64,000 nt of DNA from Yanghanlia caeni (GTDB taxonomy: Bacteria > Pseudomonadota > Gammaproteobacteria > Burkholderiales > Burkholderiaceae_B). Where the stretch lies: assembly GCA_030733815.1 (NCBI GenBank), contig JAUZQE010000004.1, forward strand, positions 62,001 to 126,000. Reading direction: 5' to 3'. The notes under the pieces were generated by a model, which was given only the letters and a program-made list of their open reading frames with translations, had not been told where the DNA came from and did no database searches. Position 1 is the first letter of the stretch. Every line of letters begins with the position of its first letter. The translations under genes were made by a program, and so were the position numbers. Shown here one piece after another: positions 21,346-30,194 of this stretch.

Positions 21346-21672
21346 TTAGAGTGATTCGTCTAGAAATGCGGTGAGCTGCGACTTGGACATGGCGCCAACT
21401 TTGGTTGCAGCGGGCTTGCCGTCTTTGAACAGCATCAGCGTGGGAATACCGCGGATACCGAATTTGGCCGCCGTGTCGGGGTTTTCGTCGACATTGAGCT
21501 TCGCAATCATAACACGGCCCTGGTATTGCTTCGCGGCCTCGTCGAGCAACGGCGCGATCATTTTGCAGGGGCCACACCATTCAGCCCAGTAGTCGACCAG
21601 GACGGGAATTTCGGAGTTCAATACATCAGACTCGAACGAGGAGTCCGTCACATTTTTAATGGAATCGCTCAT
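21346..21672 (-). CDS. trxA: Thioredoxin 1
   Basis: A 108-residue thioredoxin with the redox motif WCGPC (Cys33, Cys36) and the cis-Pro region [10 protein letters not shown]. It reduces disulfides in the cytoplasm. The start at 21672 ([10 protein letters not shown]) is the family start; the frame stays open to 21846 without similarity. The 24 nt before the ATG form a pyrimidine-rich tract (TTTCTTTTTTTCCTCC) with no Shine-Dalgarno match, which is unusual. Divergent from parE and upstream of rho, the common trxA-rho order. Confidence 0.97.
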   Translation of the reverse strand: MSDSIKNVTDSSFESDVLNSEIPVLVDYWAEWCGPCKMIAPLLDEAAKQYQGRVMIAKLNVDENPDTAAKFGIRGIPTLMLFKDGKPAATKVGAMSKSQLTAFLDESL

Positions 21673-21772
21673 GGCTGGAGGAAAAAAAGAAAGATGAAAT
21701 TCGTATCGGCCGCCATGCGGCGCCTGTTGTGGGCAGCGGTGCGAAAGCCGGCGCTGCCTGCGTTTTCTTGCA

Positions 21773-21800
21773 AGCATACCACTAGTGGGCGCCCGTGCAA
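21773..21800 (-). promoter_or_regulatory. Possible sigma-70 promoter for trxA
   Basis: On the minus strand TTGCAC (21800-21795) and TATGCT (21778-21773) are separated by 16 bp, about 100 nt before the trxA ATG. The match is partial in both boxes. Confidence 0.35.
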
Positions 21801-21847
21801 CGTGCGCAGGATCAACAGATGCGGGTGGATACGGCCATCGCGCCAAT

Positions 21848-21877
21848 CTGACGCGTGCGCCGCGGTATCCGTAAAAT
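21848..21877 (+). promoter_or_regulatory. Probable sigma-70 promoter for parE-parC
   Basis: CTGACG (21848-21853) and TAAAAT (21872-21877) are 18 bp apart. The expected transcript start is near 21884, upstream of the TTG at 21912 but downstream of the GTG at 21855, which supports the shorter parE start. Confidence 0.5.
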
Positions 21878-21911
21878 ACAGCCTTTGCTGACGCTCAATT
21901 ACGGAACCAAA

Positions 21912-23873
21912 TTGTCCATATCCCGCTACGATGAAGCTTCGATCCGGGTGCTCAAGGGCCTGGAGCCGGTCCGGCAGCGGCCCGGCATGTACACCCGCAC
22001 CGACAACCCCCTGCACATCATTCAGGAAGTACTCGACAATGCTGCCGACGAGGCGTTGGCCGGTTTCGGGCGTTGCGTGAGTGTCACACTTCATGCCGAC
22101 GGCAGCGTGACGGTGGAAGACGACGGTCGCGGCATACCGGTCGGCCTGCACGAGCAGGAGCAGGCACCCGTGGTCGAAATCGTCTTCACCCGCCTGCACG
22201 CGGGCGGCAAGTTCGACAAGAAGTCGGGCGGTGCCTATGCGTTTTCCGGTGGGCTGCATGGCGTGGGCGTGTCGGTCACCAATGCGCTTTCGCGCCGCAT
22301 GGAAGTGCGCGTGACGCGCGACGGCAAGGTGCACGAGATCACCTTCGCGGGCGGGGAGGTCGAGCGCCCGCTTGCGGTAACGGGCAATGCGCCGCGCAAG
22401 GCCTCCGGTACACGCGTGCGCGTCTGGCCCGATCCGCAATATTTCGATTCCGCGGCGATTCCGCTTGCCGAGCTCACGCACAGCCTGCGCAGCAAGGCGG
22501 TGCTGCTCGCCGGCGTGCGCTTCGAGTTCCACAACGAGAAAACGGGCGAGACCCAGGCGTGGCAGTACGACGACGGCGTACGCAGTTATCTGGAGCAGGC
22601 GCTGGGCGACAGCGAGCGCATCGTGCCCGCGTTCGAGGGCAGCCATTACGCCGGTGCCGACGACGACACCTATTCGGAGGGCGAGGGCGCCCAGTGGGTG
22701 GTGATCTGGACGGCCGACGGCCCCACGGTGCGCGAATCGTACGTCAACCTGATCTCCACTCCCGGTGGCGGCACCCACGAGGCCGGTCTGCGCGACGGCC
22801 TGTTCACTGCGGTAAAGTCGTTCGCCGAGCTGCACGGCCTTGTTCCGAAGGGAGTCAAGCTTCTGCCGGAAGACGTGTTCGCCCGCGCAAGCTTCGTGCT
22901 CTCGGCCAAGGTGCTCGATCCGCAGTTTCAGGGCCAGATCAAGGAACGGCTGAACAGTCGCGACGCCGTACGGCTCGTGAGCGGCTACGTGAAAAATGCG
23001 CTCGAATTGTGGTTGCACGGGCACGTCGAATACGGCCGCAAGCTCGCCGAAAGTGCGATTCGCCAGGCGCAGGCGCGGCAACGCTCGGCGCAAAAGGTCG
23101 AAAAGCGCAAAAGTTCGGGTGTGGCCGTCTTGCCCGGCAAGCTCACCGACTGCGAGTCCAGCGACAGCAGTCGCACAGAGCTCTTTCTTGTCGAAGGCGA
23201 TTCGGCCGGCGGTTCGGCCAAGATGGGGCGCGACAAGGAGTTCCAGGCCATTCTTCCCCTGCGCGGCAAGGTTCTGAATTCGTGGGAAGTCGAACGCGAC
23301 CGGCTGTTTGCCAACAACGAAATCCATGACATTTCCGTGGCGATCGGGGTTGATCCGCATGGCCCCGACGACAATGTCGATTTGTCGGGGCTGCGCTATG
23401 GGCGCATCTGCATCCTTTCCGATGCAGACGTCGATGGCGCACATATCCAGGTGCTGCTGCTTACCTTGTTCTTCCGCCACTTCCCGCGGCTCATCGAGGC
23501 CGGTCACGTGTATGTGGCGCGTCCGCCGCTCTTTCGGGTCGACGTGCCCGCGGCCGGCAAGCGCCCCGCGCGCAAGCTGTATTGCCTCGATCAGGCCGAG
23601 CTCGATTCGGTGCTCGAGAAGCTGCGCAGCGAGGGAGTCCGCGATACCAGCTGGAGCATCAGCCGTTTCAAGGGTCTGGGCGAAATGAGTGCCGAGCAGT
23701 TGTGGGACACCACCATGAATCCCGATACCCGCCGTCTGCTGCCTGTAACTTACGGGCAGCCCGGGCCCGACGAGACGCAGAAGATGTTCCGCATGCTGAT
23801 GGGCAAGGGCGAATCGGGGCAGCGCCGTCAGTGGCTCGAAGAAAAGGGCAATCTGGCCGACGTCGACGTCTGA
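21912..23873 (+). CDS. parE: DNA topoisomerase IV subunit B
   Basis: A 653-residue ParE, the ATPase subunit of topoisomerase IV, which decatenates replicated chromosomes. The GHKL ATP-binding motifs EVLDNAADEALAG and DDGRGIPVG, the GGLHGVGVSVTNALS lid region, and the TOPRIM motifs ELFLVEGDSAGGSAKMGRD and SDADVDGAHI are present. I chose a TTG start at 21912, giving SISRYDEASIRVLKGLEPV after the initiator, because family members begin here, GGA precedes it, and a promoter is predicted between it and the upstream GTG at 21855. parC follows after 19 bp, so the two subunits are co-expressed. Confidence 0.95.
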   Translation: MSISRYDEASIRVLKGLEPVRQRPGMYTRTDNPLHIIQEVLDNAADEALAGFGRCVSVTLHADGSVTVEDDGRGIPVGLHEQEQAPVVEIVFTRLHAGGKFDKKSGGAYAFSGGLHGVGVSVTNALSRRMEVRVTRDGKVHEITFAGGEVERPLAVTGNAPRKASGTRVRVWPDPQYFDSAAIPLAELTHSLRSKAVLLAGVRFEFHNEKTGETQAWQYDDGVRSYLEQALGDSERIVPAFEGSHYAGADDDTYSEGEGAQWVVIWTADGPTVRESYVNLISTPGGGTHEAGLRDGLFTAVKSFAELHGLVPKGVKLLPEDVFARASFVLSAKVLDPQFQGQIKERLNSRDAVRLVSGYVKNALELWLHGHVEYGRKLAESAIRQAQARQRSAQKVEKRKSSGVAVLPGKLTDCESSDSSRTELFLVEGDSAGGSAKMGRDKEFQAILPLRGKVLNSWEVERDRLFANNEIHDISVAIGVDPHGPDDNVDLSGLRYGRICILSDADVDGAHIQVLLLTLFFRHFPRLIEAGHVYVARPPLFRVDVPAAGKRPARKLYCLDQAELDSVLEKLRSEGVRDTSWSISRFKGLGEMSAEQLWDTTMNPDTRRLLPVTYGQPGPDETQKMFRMLMGKGESGQRRQWLEEKGNLADVDV

Positions 23874-23892
23874 GCACGACCGGAGAATTTGA

Positions 23893-26190
23893 ATGGATAC
23901 ACCGCAGGCGGGTTTTGCCGCCGATGACGACAGCATTACGCTTGCCTGGTATGCGGAGCAGGCCTATCTCGATTACGCCGTTTCGGTGGTGCGCGGGCGC
24001 GCGCTGCCCGACGTTTCCGATGGTCAGAAGCCCGTACAGCGGCGCATTCTGTATGCCATGCACGCCATGGGGTTGGGGCCGGGCGCCAAGCCGGTGAAAT
24101 CCGCCCGCGTGGTGGGCGACGTGCTGGGCAAATACCATCCGCACGGCGACCAGGCCGCCTACGATGCCATGGTGCGTATGGCACAAGACTTCGTGCTGCG
24201 CTACCCGCTCATCGACGGCCACGGTAACTTCGGTTCGCGCGACGGCGACAACGCGGCGGCCATGCGCTACACCGAAGCACGGCTGACGCCGTTCGCACAG
24301 GTGTTGCTCGACGAGCTCGATGAAGGCACGGTCGATTTCCTGCCCAATTACGACGGCAGCCAGAAGGAACCGGCACTGCTGCCGGCGCGCCTGCCGGTGG
24401 TGCTGCTGAATGGCGCTTCGGGCATTGCCGTGGGCATGGCCACCGAAATTCCCTCGCATAACCTGCGCGAAATCACCGCGGCGTGCGTCGCGCTCATTCG
24501 CAACCCGCGGCTGTCCGACGAAGAGCTGCACGCCATCGTGCCGGGCCCGGACTTCTCGGGCGGAGGGCAGATCATTTCGTCACACGAGGAGATCGCGGCC
24601 ATCTATCAGGGCGGGCGCGGGTCGCTCAAGGCGCGCGCGCGCTGGCATTTCGAGGAACTGGCGCGCGGCCAGTGGCAAATGGTGGTCACCGAACTGCCGC
24701 CGGGCACCTCGGCGCAGCGGGTGCTGGAAGAGATCGAGGAGCGCACGAACCCCAAAGTGCGTACAGGCAAGAAATCGCTCTCCACCGAACAGCAGCAGAC
24801 CAAGGCGCTCATGCTGAGCCTGCTTGATACCGTGCGCGATGAATCGGGCAAGGAGGCGGCCGTCAGGCTGGTGTTCGAGCCCAAGAGCAGCCGCATCAGC
24901 CGCGACGAGCTCGTTACCGTGCTGCTGGCGCAGACCAGCATGGAAACGAGTGTGCCGGTCAACCTCGTGTGCATCGGTCTCGATGGTCGCCCCGGCCAGA
25001 CCAGCCTGCGCGGCATGCTGACCGAGTGGCTGTCGTTCCGTACCGACACGCTCACGCGGCGCACCCGGCATCGGCTCGACAAGGTCACCGACCGCATTCA
25101 CGTGCTGGAAGGCCGCATGGTGGTCTACCTGAACGTCGATGAGGTGATCCAGACCATACGCGAGGCCGACGAACCGCGCGCTGCCCTGATGGAGCGGTTC
25201 AACCTTACCGAACGCCAGGCCGACGACATTCTGGAAATGCGTTTGCGTCAGCTGGCGCGCCTGGAAGGCATACGTATCGAGCAGGAACTCGAGCGCCAGC
25301 GCGACGAGCAGAAGAAGCTGCAGGAATTGCTCGACAGCCCGGCGGCCTTCAAGCGGCTCATGATCAAGGAGATCGAAGCCGATGCCAAGGCCTTTGGCGA
25401 TGATCGGCGCACGCTTATCGAACCCGCGCAGCGGGCCGTGCTGGAAACCAAGGTGGTGGAAGAACCGGTGACCGTGATCGTGTCACAGAAGGGCTGGTTG
25501 CGTGCGCGGCAGGGGCACGGGCACGATGCCAGCCAGTTCTCGTTCAAGGCGGGCGACAGCCTGTACGACGCCATCGAATGCCTGACCACGCACGAACTGG
25601 TCGCGTTTTCGAATACCGGGCGTGCCTACACGGTGGCCGTGGCCAACCTGCCTTCTGCGCGCGGCGACGGCCAGCCGATCACGTCGATGATCGATATCGA
25701 GCCCGGTACACGCATCGTGCACGTGGTGGCGGGGCCCGCCGAAAACCGTTATGTGGTTGCGGCAAAGAGCGGGCACGGCTTCATCGTGAACCATGCCGAT
25801 CTCACCACCCGTCAGCGGGCGGGCAAGCAGTTCTTCTCGATCGAGAAGGGTGACACGTGGATGAAGCCGCTGCTGCTGCACCCCGATGACACGCACCTGG
25901 CCATGCTTGCAAAAAACGGCCGGTTCCTGGTGGTGCCACTTGAGGAACTCAAGACCATGACGGGTGGCCGCGGAACGCAGCTCATGGGTCTCGACAAGGG
26001 CGACGCGCTGGCGCAATGGGTGGCCATCGGCCCGCAGGGGCTGGTGGCACGGGGCATCTACCGCAATCGCGAAACCGATGTCGAGCTCGATCTCGATGCG
26101 CTCTCCGACTTCGTCGGCAAGCGGGCGCGCAAGGGCAGGGCATTGGCGCTCAAGGTGCGCCAGCCCAGGCTGCTGCGGCGTTCGTCATAA
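23893..26190 (+). CDS. parC: DNA topoisomerase IV subunit A
   Basis: A 765-residue ParC, the DNA-cleaving subunit that pairs with ParE. The catalytic Tyr is Tyr126 in [11 protein letters not shown]. The quinolone-determining region reads [17 protein letters not shown], with Gln87 at the position of E. coli Ser80 and Asp91 at Glu84. The coiled-coil and C-terminal beta-pinwheel regions ([18 protein letters not shown]) follow. Length and the downstream position next to parE favour ParC over GyrA. Confidence 0.96.
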   Translation: MDTPQAGFAADDDSITLAWYAEQAYLDYAVSVVRGRALPDVSDGQKPVQRRILYAMHAMGLGPGAKPVKSARVVGDVLGKYHPHGDQAAYDAMVRMAQDFVLRYPLIDGHGNFGSRDGDNAAAMRYTEARLTPFAQVLLDELDEGTVDFLPNYDGSQKEPALLPARLPVVLLNGASGIAVGMATEIPSHNLREITAACVALIRNPRLSDEELHAIVPGPDFSGGGQIISSHEEIAAIYQGGRGSLKARARWHFEELARGQWQMVVTELPPGTSAQRVLEEIEERTNPKVRTGKKSLSTEQQQTKALMLSLLDTVRDESGKEAAVRLVFEPKSSRISRDELVTVLLAQTSMETSVPVNLVCIGLDGRPGQTSLRGMLTEWLSFRTDTLTRRTRHRLDKVTDRIHVLEGRMVVYLNVDEVIQTIREADEPRAALMERFNLTERQADDILEMRLRQLARLEGIRIEQELERQRDEQKKLQELLDSPAAFKRLMIKEIEADAKAFGDDRRTLIEPAQRAVLETKVVEEPVTVIVSQKGWLRARQGHGHDASQFSFKAGDSLYDAIECLTTHELVAFSNTGRAYTVAVANLPSARGDGQPITSMIDIEPGTRIVHVVAGPAENRYVVAAKSGHGFIVNHADLTTRQRAGKQFFSIEKGDTWMKPLLLHPDDTHLAMLAKNGRFLVVPLEELKTMTGGRGTQLMGLDKGDALAQWVAIGPQGLVARGIYRNRETDVELDLDALSDFVGKRARKGRALALKVRQPRLLRRSS

Positions 26191-26235
26191 AATGATCTTA
26201 TCTGAACCTTTATATTTGACGGATCGACAAGCGAT

Positions 26236-27267
26236 ATGAGTTTCAAGGTCACTGTACTGCCCAGCCAGCATGAGTTCACCGTGAAGGATGGGCAGTCCGT
26301 GCTCGATGCGGCCCTGGAAGCGGGCATCGTCCTTCCCTACAGCTGCCGCAACGGGGCCTGCTCGACCTGCAAGGGGCGTGTGGCGTCCGGCGAGTTCCAG
26401 GCCGGCCCCGGGGCGGCCCAGATTCTCAGCGAAGAAGAGCGTGAACAGGGCTATACCCTGTTCTGCCAGGCGCGGCCGCTTTCCGACCTCACGATCGAGG
26501 CGCACGAAGTACGGATGGCCAGCGATATCCAGATCCGCAAGATGCCGTCGCGCGTCATGAGTATCGACAGGCTTGCCGACGACATCATGAAAATCACCTT
26601 GCAGTTGCCCACGTCGGAGCCCTTTCGCTACTACCCGGGCCAGTACCTCGATTTCATTCTGAAGGACGGCCGGCGCCGCAGCTATTCCATGGCGACCCCT
26701 CCGGTCGATACAAACCTGGTCGAGCTGCACATCCGTCATACACCGGGCGGTGCCTTTACCGATCACGTCTTCGGCACGGGCGCCACGCAGATGAAGGTGC
26801 GCGAGATTCTTCGGGTTGAGGCTCCACTGGGGTCCTTCTTCCTGCGTGAAAGCGACAAGCCCATCATCTTTTTGGCGAGCGGCACCGGCTTCGCACCCAT
26901 CAAGGCCATCATCGAAGACATGATCGCCACCGGCAACAGCCGACCCGTCCACCTGTACTGGGGCGGGCGCCGGCCGGGCGATCTTTACATGGACAGCCTG
27001 GCGCGTGAGTGGGCCGCGTCACGGCCCGATTTCCATTACGTGCCCGTAGTGTCCGACGCCTTGCCGGAAGACGGCTGGGCCGGCCGCAGCGGCTACGTGC
27101 ATCGGGCCGTGATGGAAGATTTCCCCGACCTCTCGGGCCATCAGGTGTATGCCTGCGGCGCGCCGGTCATGGTGGAAAGCGCAAGGCACGATTTCATCCA
27201 CGCTTGCGGGCTGCCCGAAGAAGAGTTTCATGCCGATGCGTTCACCACGGCGGCCGACGCGGCCTGA
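26236..27267 (+). CDS. 2Fe-2S ferredoxin-NAD(P)H flavin reductase (CDP-glucoseen reductase-like)
   Basis: A 343-residue single-chain electron-transfer flavoprotein. An N-terminal plant-type ferredoxin domain (residues 1-92) has the 2Fe-2S cysteines Cys37, Cys42, Cys45 and Cys77. It is followed by an FAD-binding domain (YYPGQYLDFIL, RRSYSMATPP) and a C-terminal NAD-binding domain (IIFLASGTGFAPIKAII; YACGAP). Burkholderiales homologues are often named CDP-6-deoxy-delta-3,4-glucoseen reductase, but no sugar genes are nearby, so the true electron acceptor is unknown. It lies 45 bp after parC and 51 bp before dadA. Confidence 0.85.
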   Translation: MSFKVTVLPSQHEFTVKDGQSVLDAALEAGIVLPYSCRNGACSTCKGRVASGEFQAGPGAAQILSEEEREQGYTLFCQARPLSDLTIEAHEVRMASDIQIRKMPSRVMSIDRLADDIMKITLQLPTSEPFRYYPGQYLDFILKDGRRRSYSMATPPVDTNLVELHIRHTPGGAFTDHVFGTGATQMKVREILRVEAPLGSFFLRESDKPIIFLASGTGFAPIKAIIEDMIATGNSRPVHLYWGGRRPGDLYMDSLAREWAASRPDFHYVPVVSDALPEDGWAGRSGYVHRAVMEDFPDLSGHQVYACGAPVMVESARHDFIHACGLPEEEFHADAFTTAADAA

Positions 27268-27318
27268 GGCGTACTCCGGCGGTCAATACTGCCCACTGGC
27301 ACGAGGCGGAGATCACTC

Positions 27319-28572
27319 ATGAAGATTGCGGTTCTGGGCAGCGGCATCATCGGGGTGTCCACGGCATGGTGGCTCAACCAGATGGGGCACGAGGTGGTCG
27401 TCGTCGAGCGCCAGCCCCAGGCCGGGCTGGAAACCAGCCGTGCCAACGGCGGTCAGATTTCGGTTTCCTACGCCGAGCCCTGGGCCAGCCCCCAGGTGCT
27501 TCCCAAGCTCGTGAAATGGCTGTTGCGCGACAATGCGCCCCTGGCGTTTCGCCTGCAGTTCGATCCGCATCAGTGGAGCTGGGCCTTCATGTTTCTGCGC
27601 GAATGCATGCCTACGCGCGTGGCGCGCAACGTGGCGGCGCTGGTGGCCATGGCGCAGTACAGCCGGCGAACGCTGCAGGAAATGCGTCGTGAGCTGGGTA
27701 TCGAGTACGACCAGCAGGAACGCGGCATTCTGAATTTTTATCGCAGCATGCACGAGTTCGAGGCCTCGCAGAAAATGGCCGGCATCATGCGCGATCATGG
27801 CGTCGAGCGTCGCGTCATTAGCGCCGACGAAGTGGTGGCGATCGAACCGGCTCTGGCACGAGTGCGTCACGCGATCGTGGGGGGCGACTACACCCCCGAC
27901 GACGAATCGGGCGACGCGTTCCGCTTCACGCAGGAACTGGCACGTCTGGCGCAAGACGCCGGGGTGCAGTTCCGGTTCGGCTGGCAGCTGAGCCGGCTTG
28001 TCAGTGCCGGCGGCCGCGTTCATACCGCGGAGCTCATCGGCCCCGACGGCCAGTACGAACACATGCGTGCCGATGCCTATGTGGCCGCGCTGGGTTCGCA
28101 TACGCCGGTCTTCGTGCGGCCGCTGGGGGTGCCCTGCCCCGTGTACCCGGCCAAGGGGTATTCCGCCACGTTTCCCATTCTGCAAGCCGACGCCGCGCCC
28201 TTCGTGAGCCTGACCGACAGTGAGCATAAAGTTGTGTACAGCCGGTTGGGCAACCGTCTGCGCATGGCCGGCACGGCCGAGCTGGGCAACCCCACCCGGG
28301 CGCTGAGTACGGCGCGCTGCGAACACATGGCGACCCTTGCGCGTGAATTGTTCCCAACCGCCCTTGATTTTGATAATGTACGTTATTGGTCCGGGCTGCG
28401 GCCCGCAACCCCGGCCAACGTTCCCCTCATCGGGCGAACGCGTATTCCCAACCTTTACCTCAATACAGGGCACGGTACGCTTGGATGGACAATGGGTGTC
28501 GGCTCGGGCAAGGCGCTCGCCGAGCTCATCTGTGGCAAGCGCCCCGAGCCTGAATTTCCATTTCTGGGTTGA
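27319..28572 (+). CDS. dadA: D-amino acid dehydrogenase small subunit
   Basis: A 417-residue FAD-dependent DadA-type enzyme that oxidises D-amino acids, especially D-alanine, to 2-oxo acids and passes electrons to the respiratory chain. The N-terminal dinucleotide-binding motif VLGSGIIGVSTAWWL (residues 5-19), the ETSRANGGQISVSYAEPWASP segment, and the C-terminal GLRPATPANVPLIGR and LNTGHGTLGWTMGVGSG motifs are diagnostic. Full length. A binding-protein gene begins 7 bp downstream, so the two are probably co-transcribed. Confidence 0.93.
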   Translation: MKIAVLGSGIIGVSTAWWLNQMGHEVVVVERQPQAGLETSRANGGQISVSYAEPWASPQVLPKLVKWLLRDNAPLAFRLQFDPHQWSWAFMFLRECMPTRVARNVAALVAMAQYSRRTLQEMRRELGIEYDQQERGILNFYRSMHEFEASQKMAGIMRDHGVERRVISADEVVAIEPALARVRHAIVGGDYTPDDESGDAFRFTQELARLAQDAGVQFRFGWQLSRLVSAGGRVHTAELIGPDGQYEHMRADAYVAALGSHTPVFVRPLGVPCPVYPAKGYSATFPILQADAAPFVSLTDSEHKVVYSRLGNRLRMAGTAELGNPTRALSTARCEHMATLARELFPTALDFDNVRYWSGLRPATPANVPLIGRTRIPNLYLNTGHGTLGWTMGVGSGKALAELICGKRPEPEFPFLG

Positions 28573-28579
28573 ACACACT

Positions 28580-29890
28580 ATGAATCGAGCAGGGTTTGAT
28601 CGCACCGCCAGGCCGGCGCGGGTTTTCGCGTGGGCGTCTGCCGTGGCTGCGCTTGCAGTTTCCTTCGGTGCCGCAGCGGCCACCGACATCCGGGTGTGGC
28701 ACGCACTGCCTGCGCACAACGCCGAGGTTTTCAAGGGCCTGGTCAACGAGTTCAACCGTTCGCAGAGCGACGTTCGGGTGCAGCTCAAGGCGTTTGCTTC
28801 CGTGGCGGAAATCGAGCGGGCAATCAGCACCGCCAAGAAGCGCGACGACAAGCCGCATCTGGCTCAGCTCGAAGAAAACCGGGCTCCAGGGGGGGCGGGG
28901 CGTTCGTATGTTCAGCCGCTGCATGCCCTGCTTGCCACGCACCCCATCAAGAACGCAAAGTGGTTCCTGCAGGGCAAGAATGCTTTCGGGCATGACGCGA
29001 ACGGCCGCATGCTTGCATTCCCCTACATGGCGGAAGTTCCCGTCATGTTCTACAACATCGACGCCTTCAAGAAGGCCAATCTCAAGGCGCAACCCGAGCG
29101 CTCCTGGGCCGGTCTGCAAGACCAGCTGGTCACGCTGGCCAACAACGGCTCGCGTACCTGCCCGGTCACCAGCGATCAGCCGGTATCCATCAACCTTGAG
29201 AACCTTGCAGCGGTCAACAACCAGCCCTATACCTCCGAAGGCAACGGGTTCAAGGGTAAGGGCACCCCGGCATTCATGTTCGACGTCATGTTCGTGCGCC
29301 ACCTTTCGCTCATGATCAGCTGGGTGCGCTCGGAACTGATGGTCAAGCCCGAATTCAACGAGATGGCCACCAAACGTTTCGCCCAGGGCGAATGTGCGGT
29401 GCTGCTTTCCACCTCCGGAAATATCGGCGCGTTTCGTGACGCCTCGCGGCTGAATTTCGGGGTGGCAGGCCTGCCGTACTACCCCGAAGTCACGAAAGAG
29501 CCGGGTGCACCGTTCCTGTCGGGCTCGGCGTTGTGGGTCATTGCCGGTCAGTCCAAGGAAGCCGACAACGCCAGCGCCGCCTTTCTGTCGTTCCTGGCCC
29601 AGCCGCGCCAGGCATCGCGCTGGTTCCAGAACACCGGCTACCTGCCGCTCACGCATCAGGCGCTTGAAGACACCGGCTCATCGTATTTCCGCAATCTCGA
29701 CCAGTGGTCGAAGCTGGTGGCAGCGTATTCCAGCCCGGGTGCGGCTTCGCGCGGCTTCCAGGTCAGAAACTACCCCGAGATCCGCGAGATGTTCCATCAG
29801 CAGATCATGCAGGCGCTTGCAGGCAATCAGCCGGCCATGACGGCATTGCGCACCGCGGGCAGCGAGGCCAGCAAGATCATGAAGAAGTAA
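28580..29890 (+). CDS. UgpB-type ABC transporter substrate-binding protein, without transporter partners
   Basis: A 436-residue periplasmic solute-binding protein starting at the ATG at 28580, with a signal peptide of about 34 residues ending near GAAAATD. The body matches the UgpB class that binds glycerol-3-phosphate or its diesters: PYMAEVPVMFYNIDAFKKANL, NGFKGKGTPAFMFD, GECAVLLSTSGNIGAFRD and the C-terminal ASRGFQVRNYPEIREMFHQQ. No permease or ATPase gene is adjacent, unlike ugpAEC loci. It sits 7 bp after dadA and is followed by a strong terminator. Substrate is inferred from the family only. Confidence 0.85.
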   Translation: MNRAGFDRTARPARVFAWASAVAALAVSFGAAAATDIRVWHALPAHNAEVFKGLVNEFNRSQSDVRVQLKAFASVAEIERAISTAKKRDDKPHLAQLEENRAPGGAGRSYVQPLHALLATHPIKNAKWFLQGKNAFGHDANGRMLAFPYMAEVPVMFYNIDAFKKANLKAQPERSWAGLQDQLVTLANNGSRTCPVTSDQPVSINLENLAAVNNQPYTSEGNGFKGKGTPAFMFDVMFVRHLSLMISWVRSELMVKPEFNEMATKRFAQGECAVLLSTSGNIGAFRDASRLNFGVAGLPYYPEVTKEPGAPFLSGSALWVIAGQSKEADNASAAFLSFLAQPRQASRWFQNTGYLPLTHQALEDTGSSYFRNLDQWSKLVAAYSSPGAASRGFQVRNYPEIREMFHQQIMQALAGNQPAMTALRTAGSEASKIMKK

Positions 29891-29911
29891 GCCGGCCGTA
29901 TCGTGCGGTTT

Positions 29912-29982
29912 GCGAGCCGGTGTCGTACCGGCTCGCGGGCAACCCGGAGTCCGCCGTGGCAGATGCCGCGGCTTTTTTTTTG
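29912..29982 (+). terminator. Tandem hairpins and rho-independent terminator after the UgpB-type gene
   Basis: A perfect 10-bp hairpin (GCGAGCCGGT 29912-29921 with ACCGGCTCGC 29927-29936, loop GTCGT) is followed by a second hairpin, CCGTGGC (29954-29960) with GCCGCGG (29965-29971), loop AGAT, one G-T pair. The second hairpin runs into ten Ts at 29973-29982, a textbook intrinsic terminator. Confidence 0.85.
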
Positions 29983-30194
29983 CTGCGCCTGGCACAGTGC
30001 ACTTGGCGGGCGGCGTGAGTCTCTTGCTCGCCCGACAAGGGCAAGAGTACGTGGGCAGGCGGACCATTGCGTCCGGCTGACCAATAAATCTGTGCGTAGA
30101 TTTCGGTCTGGCGGGGTGCGTGCCGTGGCGGCAAGATGGCGGCGATGACCGGCTCAGCCGGGTTTCGCAACGCTCACGTCGGGGTCGCCGCGCA
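29983..30194 (+). promoter_or_regulatory. Leader region of the pilus operon with inverted repeats
   Basis: This stretch has no gene and separates the terminator from the first pilus gene. It holds a 7-bp inverted repeat CTCTTGC (30021-30027)/GCAAGAG (30041-30047) and an A/T-rich inverted repeat AAATCT (30086-30091)/AGATTT (30098-30103) with a 6-bp centre, a possible regulator site. A TTGCGT at 30067-30072 could be a -35, but no well-spaced -10 is clear. Function inferred from position. Confidence 0.35.

Noticed and set aside
21669-23936. 755-codon open frame opposite parE
   Set aside because: G+C-rich antisense shadow of a well-conserved gene; the sequence resembles no family.
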